NCBI GenBank assembly: GCA_903813345.2
Contig: CAIIXF020000009.1
Span: 37,999,759-38,063,758, forward strand
Length of the DNA stretch: 64,000 bases
Direction: 5' to 3'
Source: Owenia fusiformis
Lineage: Eukaryota; Annelida; Polychaeta; Sabellida; Oweniidae
Numbering within the stretch: the first letter of the stretch is position 1; each line of letters begins with the position of its first letter. Under the pieces are notes generated by a model that was given only the letters and a program-made list of their open reading frames with translations, was not told the DNA's origin and did no database searches. A program made the translations under genes and the position numbers. Of the stretch, positions 47,149-58,786 are shown in pieces.

Positions 47149-49998
47149 ATGGTGGTCAAACAATGGTGGTTGTACTGTAGTGTAATGGTGGTTAAACAAT
47201 GATGGTTGTACTGTAGTGTAATGGTGGTTAAACAATGGTGGTTGTACTGTAGTGTAATGGTGGTTTAACAATGGTGGTTGTACTGTAGTGTAATGGTGGT
47301 TAAACAATGGTGGTTGTACTGTAGTGTAATGGTGGTTAAACAATGGTGGTTGTACTGTAGTGTAATGGTGGTTAAACAATGGTGGTTGTACTGTAGTGTA
47401 ATGGTGGTTAAACAATGGTGGTTGTACTGTAGTGTAATGGTGGTCAAACTATGATGGTTGTACTGTAGTGTAATGGTGGTTAAACAATGGTGGTTGTATT
47501 GTAGTGTAATGGAGGTTAAACAATGGTGGTTGTACTGTAGTGTAATGGAGGTTAAACAATGGCGGTTGTACTGTAGTGTAATGGTGGTTAAACAATGGTG
47601 GTTGTACTGTAGTGTAATGGTGGTTAAACAATAGTGGTTGTACTGTATTGTAATGGTGGTTAAACAATGGTGGTTGTACTGTAGTGTAATGGTGGTTAAA
47701 CAATGGTGGTTGTACTGTAGTGTAATGGTGGTTAAACAATGGTGGTTGTACTGTAGTGTAATGGTGGTTAAACAATGGTGGTTGTACTGTAGTGTAATGG
47801 TGGTTAAACAATGGTGGTTGTACTGTAGTGTAATGGAGGTTAAACAATGGTGGTTGTACTGTTGTGTAATGGAGGTTAAACAATGGCGGTTGTACTGTAG
47901 TGTAATGGTGGTTAAACAATGATGGTTGTATAGTAGTGTAATGGAGGTTTAACAATGGTGGTTGTACTGTAGTGTAATGGTGGTTAAACAATGGTGGTTG
48001 TACTGTAGTGTAATGGAGGTTAAACAATGATGGTTGTACTGTAGTGTAATGGAGGTTAAACAATGGCGGTTGTACTGTAGTGTAATGGTGGTTAAACAAT
48101 GGTGGTTGTATTGTAGTGTAATGGAGGTTAAACAATGGCGGTTGTACTGTAGTGTAATGGTGGTTAAACAATGATGGTTGTATAGTAGTGTAATGGAGGT
48201 TTAACAATGATGGTTGTACTGTAGTGTAATGGTGGTTAAACAATGGTGGTTGTACTGTAGTGTAATGGAGGTTAAACAATGGTGGTTGTACTGAAGTGTA
48301 ATGGTGGTTAAACAATGGTGGTTGTAATGGTGGTTAAACAATGGTGGTTGTACTGTGGTGTAATGGTGGTTAAACAATGGTGGTTGTACTGTAGTGTAAT
48401 GGTGGTTAAACAATGGTGGTTGTACTGTAGTGTAATGGTGGTTAAACAATGATGGTTGTATAGTAGTGTAATGGTGGTTAAACAAGGGTGGTTGTACTGT
48501 AGTGTAATGGTGGTTAAACAATGGTGGTTGTACTGTAGTGTAATGGTGGTTAAACAATGGTGGTTGTACTGTAGTGTAATGGTGGTTAAACAATGATGGT
48601 TGTATAGTAGTGTAATGATGGCTAAACAATGGTGGTTGTACTGTAGTGTAATGGTGGTTAAACAATGGTGGTTGTACTGTAGTGTAATGGTGGTTAAACA
48701 ATGATGGTTGTATAGTAGTGTAATGGTGGTTAAACAATGGTGGTTGTACTGTAGTGTAATGGAGGTTAAACAATGGTGGTTGTACTGTAGTGTAATGGTG
48801 GTTAAACAATGGTGGTTGTACTGTAGTGTAATGGTGGTTAAACAATGGTGGTTGTACTGTAGTGTAATGGTGGTTAAACAATGATGGTTGTATAGTAGTG
48901 TAATGGTGGTTAAACAAGGGTGGTTGTACTGTAGTGTAATGGTGGTTAAACAATGATGGTTGTATAGTAGTGTAATGGTGGTTAAACAAGGGTGGTTGTA
49001 CTGTAGTGTAATGGTGGTTAAACAATGGTGGTTGTACTGTAGTGTAATGGAGGTTAAACAATGGTGGTTGTACTGAAGTGTAATGGAGGTTAAACAATGG
49101 TGGTTGTACTGTAGTGTAATGGAGGTTAAACAATGGTGGTTGTACTGTAGTGTAATGGTGGTTAAACAATGGTGGTTGTACTGTAGTGTAATGGAGGTTA
49201 AACAATGGTGGTTGTACTGTAGTGTAATGGAGGTTAAACAATGGTGGTTGTACTGTAGTGTAATGGTGGTTAAACAATGGTGGTTGTACTGTAGTGTAAT
49301 GGTGGTTAAACAATGATGGTTGTACTGTAGTGTAATGGTGGTTAAACAATGGTGGTTGTACTGTAGTGTAATGGAGGTTAAACAATGGTGGTTGTACTGT
49401 AGTGTAATGGTGGTTAAACAATGATGGTTGTACTGTAGTGTAATGGAGGTTAAACAATGGTGGTTGTACTGTAGTGTAATGGTGGTTAAACAATGGTGGT
49501 TGTACTGTAGTGTAATGGTGGTTAAACAATGATGGTTGTACTGTAGTGTAATGGTGGTTAAACAATGGTGGTTGTACTGTAGTGTAATGGTGGTTAAACA
49601 ATGATGGTTGTACTGTAGTGTAATGGAGGTTAAACAATGGTGGTTGTACTGTAGTGTAATGGTGGTTAAACAATGGTGGTTGTATTGTAGTGTAATGGAG
49701 GTTAAACAATGGTGGTTGTACTGTTGTGTAATGGAGGTTAAACAATGGCGGTTGTACTGTAGTGTAATGGTGGTTAAACAATGGTGGTTGTACTGTAGTG
49801 TAATGGAGGTTAAACAATGGTGGTTGTACTGTAGTGTAATGGTGATTAAACAATGGTGGTTGTACTGTAGTGTAATGGTGGTTAAACAATGGTGGTTGTA
49901 CTGTAGTGTAATGGAGGTTAAACAATGGTGGTTGTACTGTAGTGTAATGGAGGTTAAACAATGGTGGTTGTACTGTAGTGTAATGGTGGTTAAACAAT
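47149..49998. repeat. 36-bp minisatellite, about 79 copies
   Basis: The unit is 36 bp: ATGGTGGTTAAACA followed by ATGGTGGTTGTACTGTAG and TGTA, so ATGGTGGTT occurs twice per unit (itself an ancient duplication). Variants include GGAGGTT for GGTGGTT, GATGGTTGTATAGTAG, AATGGCGG, CAAGGGTGG and one shortened unit near 48.32 kb. Because 36 is divisible by 3 and the minus-strand frame lacks stops, it reads as repeats of FNHHYTTVQPPL for up to 598 codons. I treat this as a by-product of the period. It starts about 220 bp upstream of the minus-strand GPCR start codon. Confidence 0.95.
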
Positions 49999-50739
49999 TT
50001 TGATTTGTTAATCTTTGCAGGATCTATTCATGACTATTCATTCGTGAAATTCATCACACATTTAGGTGTTTGAAGATGATAATGCTCAAACTTTGCCTTA
50101 TGTTTTATTTTGATTTTGAACTCTCCCCTTAACAGTCAACATATATTTAATTCTATGTAATTGATGTTGTACAAATCAGCTAAGTGCTTGTAATATTTAC
50201 CTATTGTTTCCCATTACTACAAATTGTGAATATTTCATGACTTAAAACAGGTTTTACTGATATGGTTTGAAGTTTCCTTAATAAGTGCTAATGGAAGGAT
50301 TGAATTAAGCACAATTTATGCAGCAATGGAACAGATATATGTACAGATGAAGACATGGAATATTTGTTTTGTGTCTCATTAATTATTTTGGATGATAGGC
50401 ATGCTTGAATATGACATTTAATGAAATGATTATTTTTTTAACTATGTTTGATCTTAAGAGAAATATTCAATTTAATTTTGTAACAGAATATACTTCCCTT
50501 TGGTGTGGAATTTGATCTATGACTTATGCCTATGATTGGCTCATTGGCATTTATGATATAAGTTTCAAGTAAGAGAGGAATAACCCCAATCATACTATTT
50601 GATACTGTTTTATTATTATCAATTTCATTTTGATTTCTATTAGTCTGTACTGTCTGTAGGTGTAAAATGATCAGTTTGGTGATCAATAAAGACGAACACA
50701 GCTAGTCAAGTAATGCTAAATTGAAGCAGTTCCATTTAT

Positions 50740-50820
50740 TTACAAGTTAAATACATCTATTTGCAACTTACATCTATTTGCAACTTACATATATTTGCAA
50801 CTTACATCTTTTTGCAATTT
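50740..50820. repeat. 18-bp tandem repeat, about 4 copies
   Basis: ATCTATTTGCAACTTACA repeated with single changes. Non-coding. Confidence 0.75.
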
Positions 50821-50912
50821 ATTGAGGATTTTGTATACAGTGTGTTCGTATGGATAATGATGATATTCAAGGTAATATGAAACAGCAGGGTTAGACAAAA
50901 ATTTCCAAGAAT
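50821..50912. repeat. Dispersed ~90-bp block, copy 1
   Basis: ATTGAGGATTTTGTATACAG, then a diverged middle, then GGTAATATGAAACAGCAGGG and TTAGA. The same order is found at 58.84-58.93 kb. Confidence 0.7.
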
Positions 50913-51231
50913 GAAAAGGAGGACTGAAAGTATCGCAACAGATTTCAGACAGCCATATATTGGATTTTAGCTATTTTCTGAGGATTTAAACAGGTGCATA
51001 TGTTAGGACAATGCATTATCTCCAGGAAAAGCAATCATAGAGATGATAAAATAATTTCGACCTTGAGACAGGGGAGATGCAAACAACCCACCCACATGAT
51101 TTTTCTGAAATGTTGTCCTGATTTTCAACTCCTTCCAGCCCTGTTTTTTTCAATTTTTGTTGCATCAATATGTTGCGACATCAATATGTTGTTCACCAGA
51201 AAATAATTTATTTTAGGTAATTTTCTAGGTA

Positions 51232-52199
51232 CAGGGTGTTCAGGAAATAAAGACAATAATGTCATAACTTTTTCATTTGTTCATGGATTTCAATGACATT
51301 TTCAGGGGTTATAGTTTCAACATATTTGAATTTATTTTTGAAGTTTCAGATTTAAGGGATTTCATTGGTCAATTCTGTGTTTGTCATAGTAAAGCGAGTA
51401 GCGCAAAGGCGGGGCAGGTGGAATAACAGCACTATTTTGCATATTTCAAATATTTTAAAAAGAGATTGTACCTTGTTCTTAACTTAAATTGGATACTTAA
51501 ACATCTTCATAACTATGAGCCTGAACTGCTTTGCCAATTTATCAATTTATTCTACATAATTTCCTCAATTTCAAACACAAACACTGTGCCTCCTCCATTC
51601 TTCAAGTACTCTACTGAATCCATCCTGACTCATGTTCTGAACAGTTTAACACATCTGAACTCATGGCATCAGAATTCCCAAATGCATGTCATTTTAAGTC
51701 CCGTTTCAATTCAGCATACAAGAAGAATACAATACAAGAATACAATTAGAAATCATTTGATGCTATGGTTAGGTGAATAAGGTGGATGCTTGAGTTGCTT
51801 TACTTTTTGATCCTGTTTTGTGAAGGCGCCATTTGAAATTTGAAAATATGGATTGTGACTGATTAGTATTAGCTATGACAAGTAGCAAAAATTCCTGGAA
51901 AATCCCATTGAATATCAATTAAAAAGCAATTGTTTTTACATCTCAAAACAAAACAATAGAAGAATGTTGTTATGCACCAGTAAAGTTTGTCAAAGTCAAA
52001 ATTGGTTTACCATCCTAAGTATTACACAGAAACGTACCTGCAGTTATTCCACCTGCCCTGCCTTAGTTTTACTATATTGCTGTGACAACCACAGAATTGA
52101 CCAAACGAATTCCTTGAAGTTGAAACTTCAAAAATTCATTAAAACCCATGAACAAATAAAAAGGTATGACATTAATGTCTTTATTTCCTGAACATCCTG
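51232..52199. mobile_element. 968-bp mariner-type element with TA duplication
   Basis: Ends are CAGGGTGTTCAGGAAATAAA and TTTATTTCCTGAACATCCTG, with inward pairing (AATGTCAT / ATGACATT). TA flanks both sides (51230-51231 and 52200-52201). The 104-codon frame at 51466-51780 has no transposase motif. It is probably non-autonomous. Confidence 0.85.
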
Positions 52200-52367
52200 T
52201 ATTTTTAGATACATGTATGGAGACCAGTCAGAACAGTATTTAAAAAATGCAAATTATGTTACAACTGTAAATATTACAAATACTTTAGGTCCAGGTGCAC
52301 AACCTCACACCAGTCATAATACGAGAGAATATTCAGATTTTGCAATCCGAGTGTCATCTATGATGTA

Positions 52368-53469
52368 CAGGGTGGTCCAAAAAAAATTGGAACATTTGGT
52401 AATTGAACGGAAAACCTTTATTTTTTCTCTAAAATGCACCAAAATTTTACTGAGCATAGTTCAGTCACTTATTTATCTAATGTAAAGTTTATAGTTGAAA
52501 ACCACAAAGTTAATGCATTTAACTAGTCAATGTTTCATAGGACCCCCTTTTCTTAAATATACACTTGTCAATTTTGCCGCTACTTTTTCAAGTATACTTT
52601 ATTTCAAAGCTCTAATGAACATGATGATTGCTATACACATTTTATAAAATCATATTCACTTGACAAGTGGTATTTACATCTCTGATTTACAAAAAAACTA
52701 TTGTGTAATTGTCAACTTAAGAATACCCCAAATCATTATTTTTATTTAAGAGTAGGAAAGAAAGAACATGTCAGAGGTGAGCGATTGCATAACCCATACA
52801 GCCACTAAACTGGCAAAATCATTGTTTCCATTTTCAGTAAAAAGGCAACTGACCAGTTATTTAGAAGGCTTTATTAGAGACCAACTCTAAGCACATATAA
52901 TATATCATTTGTGTTCTGGGAGACTCCTTTATGGTATTGATATACATATTTTGATATATTCAATGTACATTATTATTATTAGACAAGAAAGGGGATGGGG
53001 CTTCATTTACCAGTCAAAACGGACTGCCCTGGTCCTTGTAGAGAATATTCAATCAGTAATACACCCATTAATAGCCATCAAAATATGCTTGATACCCATA
53101 CATTTTGGTAAACAAATGTTGAATATGTAACTAGATTTGATCTGCCAAGGCAAATATATAAGAAGTTTGCCAGTTTGCTCAAGCTGAATTTTTTAATCAA
53201 GATTGCTTGGACAAAAACAAATAAAACAGCAAACTGAATTAATCATTTCAAAACGGAGTCCCAGGCTTGAACTTGTAATTCAGGAGAAGGGGGGTCATAT
53301 CAAACATTGTCTAGTTTAATCCATAAACTTTGTTGTTTTCACCTATAAACTTTACATCAGATAAATAAATGACTGAACAATACTCAGTAAAATTTTGGTG
53401 CATTTTAGAGAAAAAATAAAGGTTTTGCGTTCAATTAACAAATGTTCCAATTTTTTTTGGACCACCCTG
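52368..53469. mobile_element. 1102-bp mariner-type element with ~130-bp inverted repeats
   Basis: The left end CAGGGTGGTCCAAAAAAAAT and right end TTTTTTTTGGACCACCCTG begin inverted repeats of about 130 bp (for example TAAAATGCACCAAAATTTTA against TAAAATTTTGGTGCATTTTA). TA flanks both sides (52366-52367 and 53470-53471). No transposase motif was recognised inside. Confidence 0.88.
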
Positions 53470-53890
53470 TAATTACCAAGAAATCAGTAATCCAGAATTA
53501 TCTAACCCAATCTGATAGATCTGTTGATGTTATTATGTTAGTCTTAGACATTTTATCATTGGTTGTTTCTTATAATAGTTAGCCTTAACTCTACATTGGG
53601 CTTAATTCCAATGCAGAAATATAAATGCATTTTATAGCTGCAGGTTGAAAACCTATTTTATGCTACTAAAATCTGACCTACCTCAAGCCCCTTTCCTATT
53701 TAATTATAGCCTAACTCAGGTTCCTAACTGTTGTGACATGTTTATGATATTAGCTTTTTGCACAAATGAATAGAAAAATAACTATTAAAATTCAACATTT
53801 TAACTTTGTTTAGCTTCATAAGTACTTACACTGATAGAACTATCTTATTTAATAAGTTACTTTGCTATGAAATAATACTTTCGAGGAGAA

Positions 53891-56800
53891 ATGGAGTCAT
53901 ACAAATTAGATGACAGGAGGAACATTACAGGAAGCAGTAACACCATTAACGTTGATGAGAAAATATCACAAAAAAGGAATTGGTAAGTCTTTACTTTATT
54001 ATATTTTTATAGTCTCAAAAGTGATGGGTTAAACAATATATCATCATTCAGAAAAACAAACCATGGTGTTTTTGCATTGAGAAAAAGGCCTATTATTGAA
54101 ACATATATATTCATTTATTATTACCTGTTTTATTTTTGATGTTGCATTTTCTATTTCTGTAGACTCTCACATTCCTCCCCTGGACGTACATATACGAGGG
54201 GAGATCAATAAGTAATGGATGCTTTTTTACACCAATGCTTTTAATAGACCAATCTCTTCGATTTTCTTACCAGTGATACATCATTCAATTATCTATCAAC
54301 TCTGAAGATTTGAAAACAAAACATGTAATATATTTTTATATATCTTTATTTCCGTGGAGGTTGTATAGGTACCCCGGGACAGACATGACGTCAAACATTC
54401 TGAAACTATTTTAGCTTGTTAAACATGCAATGCAGTTGAATGCAGACTGAACAAAACAAACCATTATGGTCATGAATTACCCCATTTTGTTATGCCATAG
54501 TTATTCCATCGAACGAAGTTCGGAGGGATATAGGGAACGCATCCGTCCGTCCGTCTGTCCATCCGTCCGTCCGGGCAATAACTCAAATACCGTTGGCCCG
54601 ATTTTGTTCATATTTTGTACACATATACCCTATGGAGATAGAAGTTCTGCTCGAAAGCCGATTTTCAAAATGGCCACTCATTTAAAAATGGCGGCCATTT
54701 TAGTGCTGATTTTACAGTAATTTAGTTGCAGTATGTAAAACTGTAATAGCATTATGTTTTAAATGTAAAATGATGATATAGGACATTGATAAAGTTAGAA
54801 ATGTAGATATTAAAGAAGCACACCACAGCCATCTTGAAAAATGGCGGCCTTTACGCGTTATTTTACGATTTTTGTTGTAACTCAAGAAGTAGCGGAGCGA
54901 TTTTGTTCATATTTGGTATGAGAAAACCATAAGCATGGCTCACTGTCTAATGACACTTTTGGTAGGAGGCAGCCATTTTGAAAAATGGCCGCCATTTTAA
55001 CATATTTTACTATAACTCAAAAAGTAGTGGAGCGATTTTGTTCATATTTGGTTTGTGAATACTATAAGCATGGCACACTGTCTAATGACACTTTTGGTAG
55101 AAGGTGACCATTTTAAAAAATGGCCGCCATTTTAACCTATTTTACTGTAACTCGAAAAGTGGTGGAGCGATTGTGTTCATATTTGGTATGTGAATACTAT
55201 AAGCACGGCACACTGTCTAATGACACTTTTGGTAGAAGGTGGCCATTTTGAAAAATGGCCACCATTTTAAAGTATTTTACTCGAAAAGTAGTGAAGCGAT
55301 TTTGTGCATATTTGGTATGTGAATACTAAAAAAAAGCATATTACTTCTTCTGATGACAACTTGGCTAGTGAGCAATCATTTTGAAAATGGTGTCCTTTCT
55401 TATGTGTGTTATTTCATGATATTTGCTATATATTTCGTTTGTAAAAATGTCAGCCATTATTGTTCGATGGGATTCGCTACGCTTTGGCATTGCTGTTGTT
55501 CTGGTTGATTTCGAATATTATATCATCACTATGTGGTTTTGATCATGCCACAATCATTCTACAGGGCCCTCTAAATAGGTTCCATCAAGTGCTACATGTA
55601 CACAATTCCTCATCCTCTTAACTCAAGATTGTAAGACAAGGCTGAATGCATTCTCTGACATGGTAGCAAGATGCAGTTGCACGGGTTGTTTTATTTCATC
55701 AATGTCAATAAACCTGCGTCCTTTCTCTATAGAAATAAGTAGTATAGAAATAAATAAGTCACATGTGAGCAGATCCGGACAATATAGTCTATTAATATGG
55801 TGAATTGGCCAAGAGCTCAATTTTGAGGTCCCACCCCTTTCTTCCACAATGCTTTCTCAAATTGACCTGCAAACCCCTTCCATACAACACTCTGATATCA
55901 CAATACTTTCTGTTTATGTGTTATGAGTCCACAAAATATTTCAAACAACACAACACTTGTTGCATATAAAAAGTTCAAATCTAACTGAAATTTGCCGAAC
56001 TAGCTAAAAACTGAATATGTGACGTAAATGTCGGTCCCGGGGTACCTGTACCTCCTTCATGGAAATAAGGATATATCAACATGTATTATATATTTTGTTT
56101 TCAAATCTTCAGAATTGATAGATAATTGAATGATGTATCACTGGTAGGAAAATCAAAGGGATTGGTTTATAAATAGTATCTGTGTAAAAAAGCATCCATT
56201 ACTTATTGATCACCCCTCGTATTAAATCATTGCACATACTGGAGATGAGTTTCACAGCAATAACAAATATCTTAACCTTAGACGTTATTAATGGGACCAA
56301 TTCAACAATACATCATTATGAAAACTTTGACTTGAGATGAATTATATTGTATCAGTGAGTCATTTAGTACCACTCTACTTTGCAAATCATACCTAAATCT
56401 ATATTCAAATGAACACTCTTATTACAACTATTTTTGATGTTAGGAGTATTGGCTATCAATTTTTTTCAGCATGTATTGTAATGACTTCAGTATGAATGAA
56501 ATGTCCCTTGGTGTTCTGGTCCTGGATTGTGATATTGGTTCTCGATTGGAGGGGGGAGAGGGGTGTTAGACATTGTTTCTTTTCACGTTAGATCATGGTT
56601 TTGGGATATATAGGGTCTACTTTTCTTATGACAAATTTACACTTACAGTTTGCTTTTCTTGTTGGGTTTCTTTATAGTTTTTAGTCACCCTTCCCTTTGG
56701 AATTTGTGCTTATATATTATTCTTATGTGAATATTTTCAGGTGGGTGATTTGTATCTCGATACTCTTAGCACTTGTTTTTCTTGCACTGGTTATCCTCAT

Positions 56801-58786
56801 TGTGGCCATGTTCCTTGTCCTCGCTGCACTCAAGGACTCTGGGGATAACAAAAGTAAGACAATAACTATTGAGATAAACATATTATTTAAGCCTTATATA
56901 TAAATGAATTAAATGCATTCTTTGCCAAAGGCAGTCAGTTAACTCATTTCACTGTGTACTTAATTTGGTACATTTGAAACTCACCCAGTTTTGTGTTTAA
57001 GCAAAAGTACAAAAATAAAGGCAATACGTCATTCTTAGAATTCATGTGCAACAAAGCTAGGTTTTCAAGTTGGTAATTTATTTCAATTCATTAAAATGCA
57101 GATCTATTAGCATCAATTTTGTTCTGTCTTGCTATGTTCTTTAGCACTTTCATTCACTGCATTGTACTTGCATGATTTTTATCCAGTGATCCACACTTGA
57201 ATTATGGATTTGTATATTCAAGGTGCTCTGTCAAAGAGCCCCATGGAACAATGTCTGTATGTCCCACCAAATATCACAAACAAAGTAGGGCTAGGGCGCT
57301 ACAAGTTCTTCAATGCACTCATGGACTGTACTTACCCCCCAAAAATCAAAGTCAAACACTTGAAAGACTTTGTCAAGATGTTAGACAGTGAGGATAATTG
57401 TAAGGTCTACTATCCTTTGAAGGTAGGTCTACACCACTAAGAAGTCCTATTTTTATAGCAGTTATTTTTATCAAATGCCGGTTATACTATGTGGTTCCAA
57501 CCATGTAGTGTCATTTCATCACATAGTGATATACCTTGTCAAGGTTTTACTGAAGCAGTTTTTTCTTTATTTAATGAGGTTGCTGCTGAGAATCGGTTGT
57601 ATGTCATCATCGGATGTGACAGTGTTATCAGTCTTGAAATAGCTAGAGGGAGAATGGATGATGAGCTAGTGTGTACTGTACAGCCCATAATGGATTACAA
57701 TGATTTCATGAACAACACCCTTGGTCTGGATGTTCCTGAGGGTTTCTTCCATCCACATGTTGACCTAAAATGTGAACCCTTGTTTGGAATTTTACGAACT
57801 ATCAATTATCCTGTAGGTAAAAATCTTTTTTTCCAAAGCATAATTTAGTTAGTTTGAGTATTGTCATAATATGTAGTCTGAACAATTATGTAAGCATTCA
57901 TCAGACTGTACCATGTGCTTTTGTTGTTATGATAATTATGTACAAGGTCACATGACCAAATATGATGCAACAATACATCGATACTTAGAAGTCACTGAAC
58001 TGTTCAGTTCAAGTATGTGTGTGGAAAAATCATTGATTGTTATTTGAATCAGTATAATGAATTTTGCGATTTAAATCTTGAGAAATGTTTATGATCATCT
58101 ATTTTAATATTATTTCTTATATTTAAGGTACTAAATATGAAGACATCTTGGATTCTTGGAGGGCTAGGGGTCAAATACATTTGAACTTAAGAGTTGTTCA
58201 AGAAAACCCCATTAATAGTGAAGTATTTCACTATGTGGGAGAGACAAAGGTATTTTCTGTATGTTCATATTATGCAATCATCAAAATATTAAACATCTGT
58301 TTTTATCACACTCACAAATATATAAATAAAACTCGCCTCATAATTTTTTTATTCAAGATTTTCAAAGAATATTTACTACATGCGCATGTATAATGCAACA
58401 TTCCTTTCCACGAATTCCAGATTTTTATCAGGTTTATGATAATTTGCCAATATGTTGCAAAGGGAATCTTGTAAAATAACCATGAATTATCAGATACTCT
58501 AATAAATCCATTTGAGATATGTATAATATGAAGAATCAAAATTTAATATGTATTTGATAACAAGTACTACATGTAATTGAAATTTAAAAATTAAGGACTT
58601 GATTAAAGATTTCATATTTATCTTTAATTGTAGACTCTTGTTTTGCGTGTGTGGGATTCCCCTGAGGAACTTGATAAAGTCCTATTTATGAGCAATTGGG
58701 GACTTATACATGACATCACTGCTGGGATCAACCACGAGACACAAGCATTGATCCACTTGGACTGTCTTTGTAACAATTATGACTAA
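53891..58786 (+). CDS. Unrecognised 318-aa single-pass membrane protein, six exons
   Basis: I do not recognise this family. Proposed exons: 53891-53982, 56741-56853, 57223-57426, 57544-57816, 58128-58249, 58634-58786 (stop TAA 58784-58786). They sum to 957 nt and splice in frame. A short polar N-terminus (about 31 aa, beginning MESYKLDDRR) is followed by one very hydrophobic helix, residues ~33-60, and then a ~255-residue C-terminal region. With no signal peptide, a type II orientation is likely, C-terminus outside. The ectodomain has eight visible Cys (for example EQCLY, MDCTYPP, DNCKVYY, IIGCDS, LVCTVQ, DLKCEP and the C-terminal LDCLC). The end of exon 3 is the weakest point: the stronger donor at 57423 would break the frame, so the next GT at 57427 is used. 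AATAAA at 58791 follows 4 bp after the stop, unusually close. Intron 1 carries a 2-kb mariner element. Confidence 0.72.
54500..55475. repeat. Dispersed repeat inserted in the mariner, with ~135-bp tandem units
   Basis: Opens with CCATCGAACGAAGTTCGGAG, GGATATAGGGAACGC and a CCGTCCGTCCG block. About four units of ~135 bp follow, marked by GAGCGATTTTGTTCATATTT and AAAATGGCCGCCATTTTAA. It closes with TGTTCGATGGGATTCGCTAC, whose complement resembles the opening CCATCGAAC. Fragments of the same family occur at 33.19, 45.63-45.85 and 59.25 kb. Confidence 0.75.
55600..55870 (-). pseudogene. Mariner transposase relic, C-terminal part
   Basis: The minus-strand frame at 55847-55623 holds RRFIDIDEIKQPVQLHLATM and SENAFSLVLQSW-like residues, close to the C-terminus of mariner transposases (GRRF..D.E...AV...L). 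The catalytic part upstream is missing or unreadable and the frame starts inside the protein. Non-functional. Confidence 0.8.

Larger units (their letters stand above)
49999..51229. other. Spacer after the 36-bp array
   Basis: No gene recognised. It holds an 18-bp tandem (ATCTATTTGCAACTTACA, about 4 copies, near 50.74-50.82 kb) and a ~90-bp block at about 50.82-50.91 kb that recurs at 58.84-58.93 kb. Confidence 0.5.
54195..56219. mobile_element. Mariner-type element with TA duplication, carrying a nested repeat
   Basis: The left end CGAGGGGAGATCAATAAGTA and right end TACTTATTGATCACCCCTCG begin inverted repeats of over 130 bp (for example CAATTATCTATCAA on the left). TA flanks both sides (54193-54194 and 56220-56221). 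The right half keeps a transposase relic on the minus strand. The left half is interrupted by an unrelated ~960-bp repeat at about 54.50-55.47 kb. It lies in intron 1 of the unrecognised membrane-protein gene. Confidence 0.88.

Noticed and set aside
47116-50003. Repeat-protein frames of up to 598 codons (FNHHYTTVQPPL and MVVKQWWLYCS repeats)
   Set aside because: A 36-bp period keeps the frames open by arithmetic; there is no unique sequence, signal peptide or splice context to support a gene.
50018-50064. Candidate MEI1 exon after a CTTTGCAG acceptor
   Set aside because: In the phase required by exon 12 it gives a stop after four codons.
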